DNA of 38,350 nucleotides from an uncultured Collinsella sp. (GTDB lineage: Bacteria > Actinomycetota > Coriobacteriia > Coriobacteriales > Coriobacteriaceae), in the NCBI GenBank assembly GCA_900757285.1, contig CAAENI010000240.1, forward strand, positions 1-38,350. Reading direction: 5' to 3'. Position 1 is the stretch's first letter. The number at the start of each line of letters is the position of its first letter. This document shows, in pieces, positions 14,558 through 23,576 of this stretch. The notes under the pieces are model-generated. The model was not told the origin of the DNA. It was given only the letters and a program-made list of their open reading frames with translations, and did not search any database. The translations under genes and the position numbers were made by a program.

Positions 14558-15936
14558 GCACGTCCATCCCTCGCGTCATGGTCGCTGCGCCCTCGAGCGG
14601 GAGCGGCAAGACGGTCGTCACGTGCGCGCTCCTGCGCGCGCTCGCGCGTCGCGGCCTTGCATGCGCGGCCTTCAAATGCGGCCCCGACTACATTGACCCG
14701 CTCTTTCATCGCCGCGTCGTGGGTGCGTGCTCGGGCAACTTAGACGGCTTCTTCACTGACGCCCCGACGCTGCGCGCCCTGCTCGCACGCGGCGCCGCGG
14801 GCACGGATGTCGCGGTGCTCGAGGGGGTTATGGGTTTCTACGACGGCATGGCTCCCGGCGTGGCCGACGCAAGCAGCTACCAGGTTGCGCGCGACACGGA
14901 AACGCCGGTCGTTTTAGTGGTGAACGGGCGCGGGGCGTCTTTATCGCTCGCCGCCGTAATCCGCGGCATCGCCGAGTTCCTGCCTTGTGCGAACGTGCGC
15001 GGCGTCGTGCTGAACAAGACGAGCGCCGCTGCCTGCGCCTACGCGGCGCCTGCGATCGAGAAGCACACGGGCGTCGCGGTTTTGGGGAATGTCCCCGCCG
15101 ACGAGACGTTCTCGCTCGAAAGCCGGCATCTGGGGCTTGTGACCGCCGACGAGGTCGAGCAGCTCTCCGCGCGCATCGACAAGATGGCCGAGCTGGTGGA
15201 AAAGAGCGTCGACGTCGACCGCTTGCTCGAAATAGCGGCGACGGCACCCGATATCCGCGAGGAACCTTACCGGTTGGAGCCGATCGCGGGAACGCGGCCC
15301 ATCGTCGCCGTCGCGCGTGACGAGGCGTTCTCGTTCTATTACGAGGAGAATCTGCGCGCGCTCGAGGACCTGGGTTGCGAGCTGGCCTTTTTCAGCCCCC
15401 TGTGTGATAGCGAGTTGCCCCGGGGGACAAGCGCCCTCTATCTGGGGGGCGGCTACCCGGAGCTCCATGCGCGGCAGCTCTCCGAGAACGCGCCGATGCG
15501 CGAGGCGGTGCGGCGCGCGGTGGAATCCGGCATGCCGACGGTCGCCGAATGCGGTGGGTTTCTGTACCTGCAGCGCGAAATCGCCGATAGCGAGGGGCGG
15601 CGCTGGCCTGTTGCGGGCGCCCTTGAGGGCGCAAGCGAGAATGGGGGAAGGCTGTCCCATTTCGGGTACGTGGAGCTCACTTCCCAACGCGACGGGCTCT
15701 ACGGGCCGCGCGGCACACGCATCCGCGCGCACGAGTTCCACTACTGGCAGTCCACCTGCCCGGGCGGCGACTTCTGGGCGCAGAAGCCCCGGCGCGACAA
15801 GGGCTGGCCGTGCATGACGACCACCCCGTCCCTGGTGGCGGGCTTCCCGCATGTGTACTATCCTGCGAACCCCGACGTTGCTCGCGCGTTCGCGACTGCC
15901 GCAGCGTCGTTTGCAGAGAGGAGACGGCATGGCTGA
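14554..15936 (+). CDS. cbiA: Cobyrinate a,c-diamide synthase
   Basis: A 460-residue glutamine amidotransferase that amidates the a and c acetates of cobyrinate using ATP and glutamine. The N-terminal P-loop domain begins with VMVAAPSSGSGKT, and FKCGPDYIDPLFH and LEGVMGFYDGM follow, all CbiA marks. The C-terminal class I glutaminase-like domain has ALYLGGGYPELHARQL and the nucleophile cysteine in AECGGFLYLQ, then the conserved His in AHEFHYW. The start is GTG at 14554 in a GTGA overlap with the cbiET stop. Length matches the family. The downstream cobT gene begins 8 bases before its end. Confidence 0.95.
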   Translation: MSTSIPRVMVAAPSSGSGKTVVTCALLRALARRGLACAAFKCGPDYIDPLFHRRVVGACSGNLDGFFTDAPTLRALLARGAAGTDVAVLEGVMGFYDGMAPGVADASSYQVARDTETPVVLVVNGRGASLSLAAVIRGIAEFLPCANVRGVVLNKTSAAACAYAAPAIEKHTGVAVLGNVPADETFSLESRHLGLVTADEVEQLSARIDKMAELVEKSVDVDRLLEIAATAPDIREEPYRLEPIAGTRPIVAVARDEAFSFYYEENLRALEDLGCELAFFSPLCDSELPRGTSALYLGGGYPELHARQLSENAPMREAVRRAVESGMPTVAECGGFLYLQREIADSEGRRWPVAGALEGASENGGRLSHFGYVELTSQRDGLYGPRGTRIRAHEFHYWQSTCPGGDFWAQKPRRDKGWPCMTTTPSLVAGFPHVYYPANPDVARAFATAAASFAERRRHG

Positions 15937-17071
15937 AGCAACCGAAACCGCGCTTGCCTGCATCCGCGAGGAAGTCGAGCGCGCGTTCTCGTCGGCGCCG
16001 GGCGCCGTGCTCGAAGCCACGCTCTCTCGGATCGAGCCCGCAGACGAGTGCGCCCGCGCCGCCGCGTACGCCGCGTGGGACTCCATCGCGCACCCCTTGG
16101 GGGGATTGGGCGACTTTGAAGACGCCGTCGCGTGTATCGCCGCAGCTCAGGGGAGCGCCGAGGTGGCCGAGTTTCCCCGTGCGCTCGCGGTATTCTTCTC
16201 CGACAACGGGGTCGTTGCCGAAGGCGTGTCGCAAAGCGGGCAAGATGTGACGCGAGCCGTCGCGCGCAACATGTGCGAGGGGGCCGCGAGCGCCTGCCGC
16301 ATGGCGGCGTTCGCGGGTGCCGAGGTCGTGCCCGTCGACGTGGGTATGACCCGGGGCATAGAAGACGCGCGCATGGTGCGCGCGAACGTGCGGCGGGGGA
16401 GCGGCAACATCGCGCACGGCCCCGCTATGTCTCGCGATGGGGCCGTGCGCGCGATCGAGGTCGGAATCGCCGTCGCGTGCGGGCTTGCCCGCACCGGCGT
16501 GCGCCTTCTCGCCGCGGGCGAGATGGGCATCGGCAACACGACCACCTCGGCGGCGGTGGCCGCAGTGCTCATCCGGGCGGACGCGCGGAGCCTTGTCGGG
16601 CGCGGCGCGGGGCTCTCGGACGCCTCGCTCGCGCGCAAGCGCGACGTGGTTGAGCGCGCTATCGACGCGAACTCGCCCGATCCCGCCGACCCGATCGACG
16701 TGCTCTCGAAGGTGGGCGGCTTCGACATCGCGGCGATGTGCGGCTTCTACCTGGGGGCCGCGGCCTCGAAGGCGCCGTCGCTCCTCGACGGGGTCATATC
16801 CTGCACGGCGGCCCTGTGCGCGGCGCGCCTGTGCCCCAACGCCTTGGGCTACCTCGTGGGCACCCACGCATCAAGCGAACCCGCAAGCCGGGAGCTCCTT
16901 CGCGAGCTCGGCATAAAGGCACCACTCGACGCAGGCATGCACTTGGGCGAGGGCGCGGGAGCCATGGCGTATCTGCCCCTTCTGGATTCGGCGTTGCGCG
17001 TGTACCGGGATGGGAAGACGTTCACGGCGACTGGCATGGCTGCTTACGAGCATTTCGAGGCCGGGAAATGA
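15929..17071 (+). CDS. cobT: Nicotinate-nucleotide--dimethylbenzimidazole phosphoribosyltransferase
   Basis: A 380-residue CobT, which makes alpha-ribazole phosphate from nicotinate mononucleotide and a lower-ligand base. Marks: FFSDNGVVAEGVSQSGQDVT, VDVGM, LLAAGEMGIGNTTTSAAV, VGRGAGLSD, and LDAGMHLGEGAGAM, whose Glu is the expected catalytic base. The C-terminal GKTFTATGMAAY region is slightly longer than usual. The ATG at 15929 has GAGAGGAGA upstream and overlaps cbiA by 8 bases. No genes for base synthesis (bluB or bza) are in the window, so the lower ligand is probably taken up or made elsewhere. Confidence 0.95.
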   Translation: MAEATETALACIREEVERAFSSAPGAVLEATLSRIEPADECARAAAYAAWDSIAHPLGGLGDFEDAVACIAAAQGSAEVAEFPRALAVFFSDNGVVAEGVSQSGQDVTRAVARNMCEGAASACRMAAFAGAEVVPVDVGMTRGIEDARMVRANVRRGSGNIAHGPAMSRDGAVRAIEVGIAVACGLARTGVRLLAAGEMGIGNTTTSAAVAAVLIRADARSLVGRGAGLSDASLARKRDVVERAIDANSPDPADPIDVLSKVGGFDIAAMCGFYLGAAASKAPSLLDGVISCTAALCAARLCPNALGYLVGTHASSEPASRELLRELGIKAPLDAGMHLGEGAGAMAYLPLLDSALRVYRDGKTFTATGMAAYEHFEAGK

Positions 17072-17616
17072 CGGTGACGCTCGTTATCGGCGCCGCCGCG
17101 AGCGGCAAGAGCGCCTACGCCGAGTCCCTGTGCCTCGGGCACGACGGCCCCCGCGTGTACCTGGCAACGATGGAGCCCTTCGGGGAAGAGGGCGCCCGCC
17201 GCATCGCGCGCCATCGGGCGCTGCGCGAGGGCAAGGGGTTTTCTACCCTCGAGTGCACGCGTGACGTGGGCGCCGCAGTGCCCGGGCTTCCGCGCGGCTG
17301 CACGCTTCTTTTGGAGGACGTGGGCAACCTGGTTGCGAACGAGCTCTTCGCGGAAGGCGGCTTGTCCCCGCATGACCCCGACGCTGCGGCGCGCGAGGTG
17401 CTCAGAGGCATTGAACGGCTCGCTCAGGCCGCTGCGTATACGGTGGTGGTCACCGTCGACGTGTTCGCCGATGGGATGCGCTACGATGAGGGGACCGAGG
17501 CATGGAGGCGCGCGCTCGCGCGCGTGAACGCGGGCGTGGCGGCGCTGGCCGACCATGCAGTCGAAGTGGTATGCGGGATTCCCGTGTGGATGAAAGGCGA
17601 AGGACCTACAAGGTGA
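17068..17616 (+). CDS. cobU: Adenosylcobinamide kinase/guanylyltransferase-like protein (CobU)
   Basis: A 182-residue CobU-type protein that should phosphorylate adenosylcobinamide and then form the GDP adduct. P-loop GAAASGKS (residues 7-14) and VYLATMEPF, then RIARHRALREGKGFSTLE, are seen; the last contains the HRxxR segment whose His is guanylylated in Salmonella CobU. LLLEDVGNLVANELF fits the family's central strand. The usual EVG-x-G-x-VP loop is not evident; VTVDVFADGMRYDEGTEAWRR lies in its place. A second CobU-like domain occurs two genes downstream. The ATG overlaps the cobT stop by 4 bases (ATGA), and the end overlaps cobS by 4. Confidence 0.85.
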   Translation: MTVTLVIGAAASGKSAYAESLCLGHDGPRVYLATMEPFGEEGARRIARHRALREGKGFSTLECTRDVGAAVPGLPRGCTLLLEDVGNLVANELFAEGGLSPHDPDAAAREVLRGIERLAQAAAYTVVVTVDVFADGMRYDEGTEAWRRALARVNAGVAALADHAVEVVCGIPVWMKGEGPTR

Positions 17617-18380
17617 AGATAGCAGAGGCAATCGGCGCGGCGTTCGGAACGTTCTCGCGCATCCCCGTCCCGAAATCGGCCTGGACCGATTTCGGGTCAA
17701 CCCATGCGCTTGCCGCGTTTCCCCTGGTGGGCCTTGCGGAAGGGTTCCTCATGACGGCGTGGGGACACGTTGCGAACCTGCTCGGCGTGCCCGCGACCAT
17801 CGTCGCGGCCGTGCTCGTGGCGCTGCCTGTGGCGGTGACGGGAGGCATCCACCTAGACGGGCTCTGCGACACCTCCGATGCGCTTGCAAGTTGGGCCCCG
17901 CGCGAGCGAAAGCTCGAGATCATGCACGATCCGCGGGCGGGCGCCTTCGGGGTCATCGGTGTTGTTGTGTACCTTATTCTGCAGTTTTCCCTGTTCACCG
18001 CGCTGCCGCTTACGGCGGGGGCGTTCCTCGCGCTTCTGTGCTCGCTCGTGTTCTCCCGCTCGCTTTCGGGGCTCGCCGTTGAATGCTGGCCTGCCGCGCG
18101 GGCGGACGGCATGGCCGCGGGGCTCTCGCCTGCGAAGAAGCGCGCGGCGATCGTCGTGCCGCTTTGCGCTTTCGCTGCGGCTTCGGCTGCAGGGATGGTC
18201 GCGTGCGCTCAGGCCGTCGGCGCCCTTATGGCGGTGGCGGGGCTTTTGGCGCTCGCGTGGTACCGCCATGTTGCCCTGTCCCGCTTCGGCGGGGTGACGG
18301 GGGATTTGGCCGGATGGTTTCTGCAATGGGCCGAGCTCGCGATGCTTGCCATGCTGGTGGTGGGGGGCATGCTCCTATGA
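17613..18380 (+). CDS. cobS: Adenosylcobinamide-GDP ribazoletransferase (cobalamin synthase)
   Basis: A 255-residue membrane protein that joins adenosylcobinamide-GDP to alpha-ribazole (phosphate), the last assembly step. It has FSRIPVP at the start and the family's catalytic motif GGIHLDGLCDTSDALAS (about residues 73-89), then MHDPRAGAFGVIGVV and ARADGMAAG. About six to seven hydrophobic stretches are visible. The start is GTG at 17613 in a GTGA overlap with cobU. Length is normal (about 250). The final codons overlap the CobU-like/CobC fusion gene by 4 bases. Confidence 0.93.
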   Translation: MKIAEAIGAAFGTFSRIPVPKSAWTDFGSTHALAAFPLVGLAEGFLMTAWGHVANLLGVPATIVAAVLVALPVAVTGGIHLDGLCDTSDALASWAPRERKLEIMHDPRAGAFGVIGVVVYLILQFSLFTALPLTAGAFLALLCSLVFSRSLSGLAVECWPAARADGMAAGLSPAKKRAAIVVPLCAFAAASAAGMVACAQAVGALMAVAGLLALAWYRHVALSRFGGVTGDLAGWFLQWAELAMLAMLVVGGMLL

Positions 18381-19378
18381 TGCTCGTGGTAGGTGGCGCG
18401 CATTCGGGGAAGAGGACCTTCGTGCGCGAAAAACTCGGGTTCGCGGCGGACGATTTCGTCGACGCGGCGCAGCTTGCGGAGGGCGGCGTGCCCGCGGCTT
18501 TTGCCGGCCGCGTCGCATACCGTGCTGAGGAACTCGTACGCGCGCTCGACGCTGACCGGGCGCTCGAGCGGCTGATCGGCTTCGACGCAGTGATTCTGCC
18601 CTTGGTCGGCTCGGGGGTCGTCCCCATGAGTGCGGAAGACGCCCAATGGCGCGAGCGCGCGGGGCGCCTGGGATGCGCGCTCGCTGCGCGCGCCGACGTC
18701 GTCGTGCGCATGACGTGCGGGATTCCCCAGGTCATCAAAGGAAACCTTGCCGATGCGCCTCGAGGGACGCAGGGCGCGGGTGCGCCTTTGGAAGTCGTCT
18801 TCGTGCGCCATGGTGCCACGGCGGGCACGGAAGACCATCGCTACAGCGGGGCGGGCACCGACGAGCCCCTGTCGAGTGCGGGCGAGCGCGCTTTGCGCGA
18901 CCTCGCGTGCTATCGTGACGTGTTCCGTGTTATCACGAGCGGCATGGCCCGCACCGATCAGACGGCGCGCATCCTCTTCCCGAACGCGGAGCTTATGGCG
19001 TGCCCCGGTCTGCGCGAGATGGATTTCGGCGACTTCGAGGGGCGAAGCGCCGCCGAGCTTAAAGAGGATGCGCGCTACCGCGCCTGGGTAGACTCCTGGT
19101 GCGAGACGCGCTGCCCGCATGGCGAGGACAAGAGCGATTTCACCCGCCGCGTCGTCGCGGCGTTTCGGGAGGCGTGCAAATCGGAGCGCGCCCAGGGGAG
19201 TGGGCGCGCCGTCTTCGTCGTTCACGCGGGTACCGTGAAAGCGCTGCTCTCCGAGCTAGCTGTCCCGAAAATGGGATACTTCGACGTGCATACCGAGCCG
19301 GGCGGTGCATGGGCCGCCACTTGGGATGGGCGCTGCCTTCGCGACGTTCGCCCCGCTTGGGGGGGCGATGCCCGGTGA
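18377..19378 (+). CDS. Fusion of a reduced CobU-like domain with alpha-ribazole phosphatase (CobC-like)
   Basis: A 333-residue two-domain protein. Residues 1-130 resemble CobU: P-loop VVGGAHSGKRT at the start and LVGSGVVPM...GRLGCALAARADVVVRMTCGIPQVIKG (quoted in part), which matches CobU's EVG-x-G-x-VP loop and C-terminal end. The middle CobU segment with the nucleotidylated His (HRxxR) is missing. Residues about 140-330 are a histidine phosphatase: VVFVRHGAT (RHG), LSSAGERAL, SGMARTDQTA, LREMDFGDFEG and VVHAGTVKALL. This half should dephosphorylate alpha-ribazole phosphate. It overlaps cobS by 4 bases (ATGA) and shares 1 base with cbiB. An ATG at 18380 is an equal start candidate. Confidence 0.85.
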   Translation: MMLVVGGAHSGKRTFVREKLGFAADDFVDAAQLAEGGVPAAFAGRVAYRAEELVRALDADRALERLIGFDAVILPLVGSGVVPMSAEDAQWRERAGRLGCALAARADVVVRMTCGIPQVIKGNLADAPRGTQGAGAPLEVVFVRHGATAGTEDHRYSGAGTDEPLSSAGERALRDLACYRDVFRVITSGMARTDQTARILFPNAELMACPGLREMDFGDFEGRSAAELKEDARYRAWVDSWCETRCPHGEDKSDFTRRVVAAFREACKSERAQGSGRAVFVVHAGTVKALLSELAVPKMGYFDVHTEPGGAWAATWDGRCLRDVRPAWGGDAR

Positions 19379-20352
19379 TGACGATTCTTGCCGTCGCCGC
19401 CGGGTTCGCGGCCGACCTTGCCTTCGGCGACCCGCGCTGGCTTCCCCATCCCGTCGTCGCCATGGGGCGCGCGATCACGTGGGCCGAAGGCCGCCTGCGG
19501 CGCGCATTCCCGCAAACGTCCGCGGGCACGCGCGCCGCAGGGCTTGTGCTCGCCGTGGCGCTTCCGCTTGCGTGTGGGCTTTTGACCTGGGGAATCCTGC
19601 ATCTTTGCGGCATGGTTCACTCCGGCTTGCGCTTCGTGGCCGAGGCATGGGCGAGCTATCAGATTCTCGCGGCATGCGAGCTGCGCCGCCAGAGCCTGGC
19701 CGTTGCCCGCGCGTTTTCGAAGGGCGGACTTGTCGCGGCGCGCGAAGCCGTCGGGCTCATCGTGGGACGTGACACGTCTGTTCTCGACGAGCAGGGCGTC
19801 GCGCGCGCCGCCGTGGAAACGGTGGCGGAGAACGCGAGCGACGGTGTCATCGCGCCGCTTTTCTACCTTATGATCGGGGGTGCGCCTTTGGGCATGGCGT
19901 ACAAGGCGGTGAACACGCTCGACAGCATGGTGGGCTACAAAAACGAGCGCTACATCGACTTCGGCTGCGCCTCGGCGCGCCTCGACGATGCGGTGAACTG
20001 GATTCCCTCGCGGTTATCGGCCCTGTTCATGATCGCCGTGTGCCCGATCGTCGGGCTCGACGCGCGCGGGGCGGCGCGCATCTGGCGCCGCGACAGGCGT
20101 CGCCATGCGAGCCCGAACGCGGCGCAGACCGAGTCGGCGTGCGCGGGTGCGCTCGGACTGCGCCTGGCAGGACCTGCGGTGTATTTCGGCAAGCTCGTTG
20201 AGAAACCGACGATAGGCGACGCGTCCCGCGAAATCGAGTGGGGCGACATCGCCCGGGCGACAAGGCTCATGCTCGCCGCGTCCGTATGCGCGCTCGTCGT
20301 CTTCGGCGCCGCGCGCGCGGCGGTCGTGCTCGCCGTGGGGGCGATGGCATGA
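19378..20352 (+). CDS. cbiB: Adenosylcobinamide-phosphate synthase (CbiB)
   Basis: A 324-residue membrane protein that attaches the aminopropanol (phosphate) arm to adenosylcobyric acid. Marks: AADLAFGDPRWLPHPVVAMGR near the start (quoted in part), LIVGRDTSVLDEQGVARAAVETVAENASDG (conserved VGRDT and E-x-x-AENxxDG), APLFYLMIGGAPLGMAYKAVNTLDSMVGY and LDDAVNWIPSRLSALFM. About four to five hydrophobic stretches are visible. Length is normal. ATG at 19378 overlaps the previous stop by one base; GTG at 19375 is the alternative. It overlaps the cobD gene by 4 bases. Confidence 0.95.
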   Translation: MTILAVAAGFAADLAFGDPRWLPHPVVAMGRAITWAEGRLRRAFPQTSAGTRAAGLVLAVALPLACGLLTWGILHLCGMVHSGLRFVAEAWASYQILAACELRRQSLAVARAFSKGGLVAAREAVGLIVGRDTSVLDEQGVARAAVETVAENASDGVIAPLFYLMIGGAPLGMAYKAVNTLDSMVGYKNERYIDFGCASARLDDAVNWIPSRLSALFMIAVCPIVGLDARGAARIWRRDRRRHASPNAAQTESACAGALGLRLAGPAVYFGKLVEKPTIGDASREIEWGDIARATRLMLAASVCALVVFGAARAAVVLAVGAMA

Positions 20353-21572
20353 GGAAAGACCACGCCGCGCCCCGGGCTGCCGGGGGAATCCTGCGCGCCC
20401 GCACGCATGGGGGCAGCGCGCAATCGCTCGGCATCGCTTGCGAAGGGGGTGCCTCCGACCTCATTGACTTCTCGGTGAACGTGAATCCGGCAGGCCCCTC
20501 GCCGCGCGCCGTCGCCGCAGCTTGCAAGGCGCTTTCTCGAATCGACGCCTACCCCGATAGGGAAAGCCTCGCCCTCGTTCGCGCGCTAGCGCGCGACCAG
20601 GGCATTCCCGAAGATACTATCGTCTGCGGCGCGGGCGCATCCGACATCATCTGGCGGCTCGCCGCGGCGGTGCGCCCGAAACGCATCGTCGTGTGCGCGC
20701 CGACGTTCTCTGAATATGCGGAGGCGGCATCGTACTACGGCGCATGCGTGCAGGAGTTCCCGCTCTCCGAAGCGGACGACTTCGACGTGCCCGCCTCCTT
20801 CGCCCGCGCGATCGAGGGGCCGGGAGACGTGGCGTACCTCTGCAATCCGAACAACCCGACGGGGCGCCTCGTCGACCCCAGCGTGATCGAGGCCGCGGCT
20901 TGCCGCTGCGAGCAGGTGGGCGCGCTGCTCGTCGTGGACGAGTGCTTCCTCGGATTTGCGCCCGACGCCCGCGAAAGGAGCGTGGCCGCACGCGCCGCGT
21001 GTTCGCGCCATGTGGCCGTGCTCTCCGCGTTCACCAAGCTCTACGGAATGGCGGGGTTGCGGTTGGGATATCTGATCAGCGGAAACGCCCAACTCATCGA
21101 GGGGATTCGCCGGGCGGGGCAGGCGTGGCCCGTCTCTTCGGTCGCCGAGGCCGCGGGTATCGCCGCCCTGGAAGACGTCGAATACGTCTCGCGCACGCGC
21201 GATGTATTGGAGGGCGAGCGAGCGTGGCTTTCCCACGAGCTCTCCTCGCTCGGGCTTTCCGTTGTGCCATCGGATGCGAACTTTCTTTTAGTCCGCACTC
21301 CGGCGAAAGACATCCCCGAGCGCCTGTATAAACAGGGGGTTTTGGTCCGCACGTGCGACTCGTTTTCGGTACTGTCCCGTTTCTGGTGCCGCGTCGCGGT
21401 GCGCACGCGCAAGGAGAATGCCCGGCTTGCGATGGCGTTCAGCCGCGCGCTTCGGGCGGAAGACGCATCGGGCGAAGGAGAACCCGACGAACGGGGCGGC
21501 GCTTCTTTCAGCGGCGCTATGGCGGGCGCGGATGGCCGAGGCTCGGCGAAGGAGGTCGATACCCGTGGGTAG
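20349..21572 (+). CDS. cobD: Threonine-phosphate decarboxylase / class I-II aminotransferase (CobD)
   Basis: A 407-residue pyridoxal-phosphate protein of the HisC-like CobD group. It decarboxylates L-threonine O-3-phosphate to aminopropanol phosphate, the substrate of CbiB encoded just upstream. Marks: LIDFSVNVNPAGPSP at the start, GAGASDIIWRL, CNPNNPTGRLVDP, VVDECFLGFAPD, and the PLP lysine in SAFTKLYGMAGLRLGY. The C-terminal 35 residues (after ALRAEDAS) are a Gly/Glu/Ser-rich tail not usual for the family. It could instead be an ordinary histidinol-phosphate aminotransferase, but its position between cbiB and cbiP argues strongly for CobD. A threonine kinase (pduX) is not seen here. Confidence 0.9.
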   Translation: MRKDHAAPRAAGGILRARTHGGSAQSLGIACEGGASDLIDFSVNVNPAGPSPRAVAAACKALSRIDAYPDRESLALVRALARDQGIPEDTIVCGAGASDIIWRLAAAVRPKRIVVCAPTFSEYAEAASYYGACVQEFPLSEADDFDVPASFARAIEGPGDVAYLCNPNNPTGRLVDPSVIEAAACRCEQVGALLVVDECFLGFAPDARERSVAARAACSRHVAVLSAFTKLYGMAGLRLGYLISGNAQLIEGIRRAGQAWPVSSVAEAAGIAALEDVEYVSRTRDVLEGERAWLSHELSSLGLSVVPSDANFLLVRTPAKDIPERLYKQGVLVRTCDSFSVLSRFWCRVAVRTRKENARLAMAFSRALRAEDASGEGEPDERGGASFSGAMAGADGRGSAKEVDTRG

Positions 21573-23064
21573 GGCGAAGCCCATCATGATCCAGGGCACA
21601 ATGTCGAACGCGGGTAAGAGCCTGCTTGCGGCGGGGCTGTGCCGTGTGCTTTCGCAGGATGGCCTGCGCGTGACTCCCTTCAAGAGCCAGAACATGGCGC
21701 TCAACAGCGGTGTCACGGCCGACGGGCTCGAGATGGGGCGCGCCCAGATCATGCAGGCTGAGGCGTGCGGCATTGCGCCCGACGTGCGCATGAACCCCAT
21801 CCTTCTCAAGCCCGAAAGCGACCACCGAAGCCAGCTCATCGTGGCCGGCAAGGCGCAGGGAGCCTTCGCTGCGAGGGACTACTTCGCGCGAAAGAAGGCG
21901 CTCATGCCGCAGATTTTGGAGGCGTTCGATTCGCTCGCGGAGGAAAACGACGTCATCGTCATCGAGGGCGCCGGCAGCCCCGCCGAAATCAACCTTTCCG
22001 AAAACGACATCGTCAACATGGGGCTCGCGCGCGCCGTGTCCTCCCCCGTGCTGCTCGTGGGCGACATCGACCCAGGCGGGGTGTTTGCCCAGCTCTACGG
22101 TACGGTCGCGCTCTTTGCGCCCGAGGATCGCGCGCTTTTGCGGGGGCTTGTGGTGAACAAGTTCCGCGGCGATGTGGAAATCCTGCGCCCGGGTTTGGCC
22201 CCGCTCGAGAAGATGTGCGGGGTTCCCGTCGTGGGGGTCGTGCCGTATCTTACGCTCGACCTGGATGACGAGGACTCGCTCGCGCCGCGCCTATCTGCCC
22301 GCGAGGCGCGCGGCGTCATCGATGTCGCCGTCGTGCGCCTTCCGCATCTGTCGAACTTCACCGACTTCGACCCGCTTTCGCGCGTGCCCGGCGTGGGCGT
22401 GCGCTACGTTTCCTCGACGACCGATCTGGGCCGACCCGACCTGGTGGTGCTTCCCGGCTCGAAGACTACGCTCGACGACGCGCGCTGGCTTGCGGCTAGC
22501 GGCATCGGAGCCTGTGTACGCGCGCTTTCGGGCGCGGGCACGCCGGTGCTCGGCATATGCGGAGGCTACCAGCTTTTGGGAGACGAGCTTTCCGACCCGC
22601 ACGGCAGGGAAGGCGCTGGCACCGCGCGCGGGCTCGGGCTCATCCCTGCAAGTACGGTGTTCAAGGAGGAAAAGCGCCTCGCCCAGTCGGAGCTGCGCAT
22701 CACGGGCGCCCAAGGCGCGTTCTCGGCGTGGAACGGCATGACGGCGCGCGGGTACGAGATTCACGACGGCGAAACGACCGTCTCCTGCGCCCCTGCGGGC
22801 ACAATTGGCGGCAAACCAGAAGGCGCGGCCTGCGGAAACGTGTTCGGAACCTATCTCCACGGCCTGTTCGACGAACCGGGGGTGGCGCTCGCCCTCGCGT
22901 GCTCACTCGCGCGCATGCGCGGCCTGCCCGAGAACGTCGTGGGTGCTGCGGGCGCGGCGTCCGCGGCCGATCACCGTGCGCGCGAGTTCGACCGCCTGGC
23001 CGACGTCGTGCGCGGGGCGGTCGACATGGAGTATGTCTACCGCATTATCGAGGAGGGCGTATGA
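21565..23064 (+). CDS. cbiP: Cobyric acid synthase (CbiP/CobQ)
   Basis: A 499-residue glutamine amidotransferase that amidates the b, d, e and g side chains of adenosylcobyrinate a,c-diamide. Marks: P-loop IMIQGTMSNAGKSLLAAGLC, FKSQNMALNS, GRAQIMQAEACG, LKPESDHRSQLIV, EGAGSPAEINL, LVGDIDPGGVFAQLYGT, then in the glutaminase half LPGSKTTLDDARWL, the nucleophile Cys in GICGGYQLLG, and His in GTYLHGLFD. Length is normal. The start is GTG at 21565, with GAAGGAGG (21549-21556) 8 bases upstream, overlapping the cobD end by 8 bases. It overlaps cobO by 4. Confidence 0.96.
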   Translation: MGRAKPIMIQGTMSNAGKSLLAAGLCRVLSQDGLRVTPFKSQNMALNSGVTADGLEMGRAQIMQAEACGIAPDVRMNPILLKPESDHRSQLIVAGKAQGAFAARDYFARKKALMPQILEAFDSLAEENDVIVIEGAGSPAEINLSENDIVNMGLARAVSSPVLLVGDIDPGGVFAQLYGTVALFAPEDRALLRGLVVNKFRGDVEILRPGLAPLEKMCGVPVVGVVPYLTLDLDDEDSLAPRLSAREARGVIDVAVVRLPHLSNFTDFDPLSRVPGVGVRYVSSTTDLGRPDLVVLPGSKTTLDDARWLAASGIGACVRALSGAGTPVLGICGGYQLLGDELSDPHGREGAGTARGLGLIPASTVFKEEKRLAQSELRITGAQGAFSAWNGMTARGYEIHDGETTVSCAPAGTIGGKPEGAACGNVFGTYLHGLFDEPGVALALACSLARMRGLPENVVGAAGAASAADHRAREFDRLADVVRGAVDMEYVYRIIEEGV

Positions 23065-23576
23065 TCCACGTGTATCATGGCGACGGCAAAGGCAAGACCA
23101 CGGCGGCGATGGGCCTCGCCCTTCGCATGCTCGCTGCAGGCCGCCGCGTCGTCGTCGTGCAGTTCCTGAAAGACGGCGAAAGCGGGGAGGTGCGCCTGCT
23201 CGCTGAGCATTTCGGCGTGCCCGTGTTCGCGGGGAAGGTGTCGGACAAGTTTACCTGGTCGATGACGTCGGTAGAACTTGCCGCGACGTGCGAGCTGCAC
23301 GATGGGAACCTCGCTTCCGCGCTCGCCGAGCTCGAGGGCGCGCAGGAGGGGCTGCTCGTGCTCGACGAGGCGCTCGACGCGCTTTCGAAGGGGCTTGTCG
23401 ACGAGGCGCTCGTGGACCGCGCGCTCGATATGTCCGCGCGCGGCGTCGAAGTAGCGCTCACCGGGCGCGCGCCTTCCCGCAAGATCGTGGAGAAGGCCGA
23501 TTACATAACCGAGATGCGGTGCGAGAAACACCCCTACGCTCAGGGGATATGTGCAAGAGAAGGAGTGGAGTACTAG
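23061..23576 (+). CDS. cobO: Cob(I)yrinic acid a,c-diamide adenosyltransferase (CobO/BtuR)
   Basis: A 171-residue CobA/CobO/BtuR-type ATP:corrinoid adenosyltransferase, which adds the 5'-deoxyadenosyl upper ligand. It begins MIHVYHGDGKGKTTAAMGLAL, whose GDGKGKT is the family P-loop, then VVVVQFLKDG, LLVLDEALDAL (Walker B-like) and ALTGRAPSRKIVEKADYITEM, the closing signature. Length is typical. It starts in an ATGA overlap with cbiP, and the stop is followed directly by the cbiC ATG. An AGAAGGAG site for cbiC lies within its last codons. Confidence 0.95.
   Translation: MIHVYHGDGKGKTTAAMGLALRMLAAGRRVVVVQFLKDGESGEVRLLAEHFGVPVFAGKVSDKFTWSMTSVELAATCELHDGNLASALAELEGAQEGLLVLDEALDALSKGLVDEALVDRALDMSARGVEVALTGRAPSRKIVEKADYITEMRCEKHPYAQGICAREGVEY

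Noticed and set aside
14941..16086. Long minus-strand frame opposite cbiA and cobT
   Set aside because: No recognisable domain, no ribosome site, and both plus-strand genes are certain.
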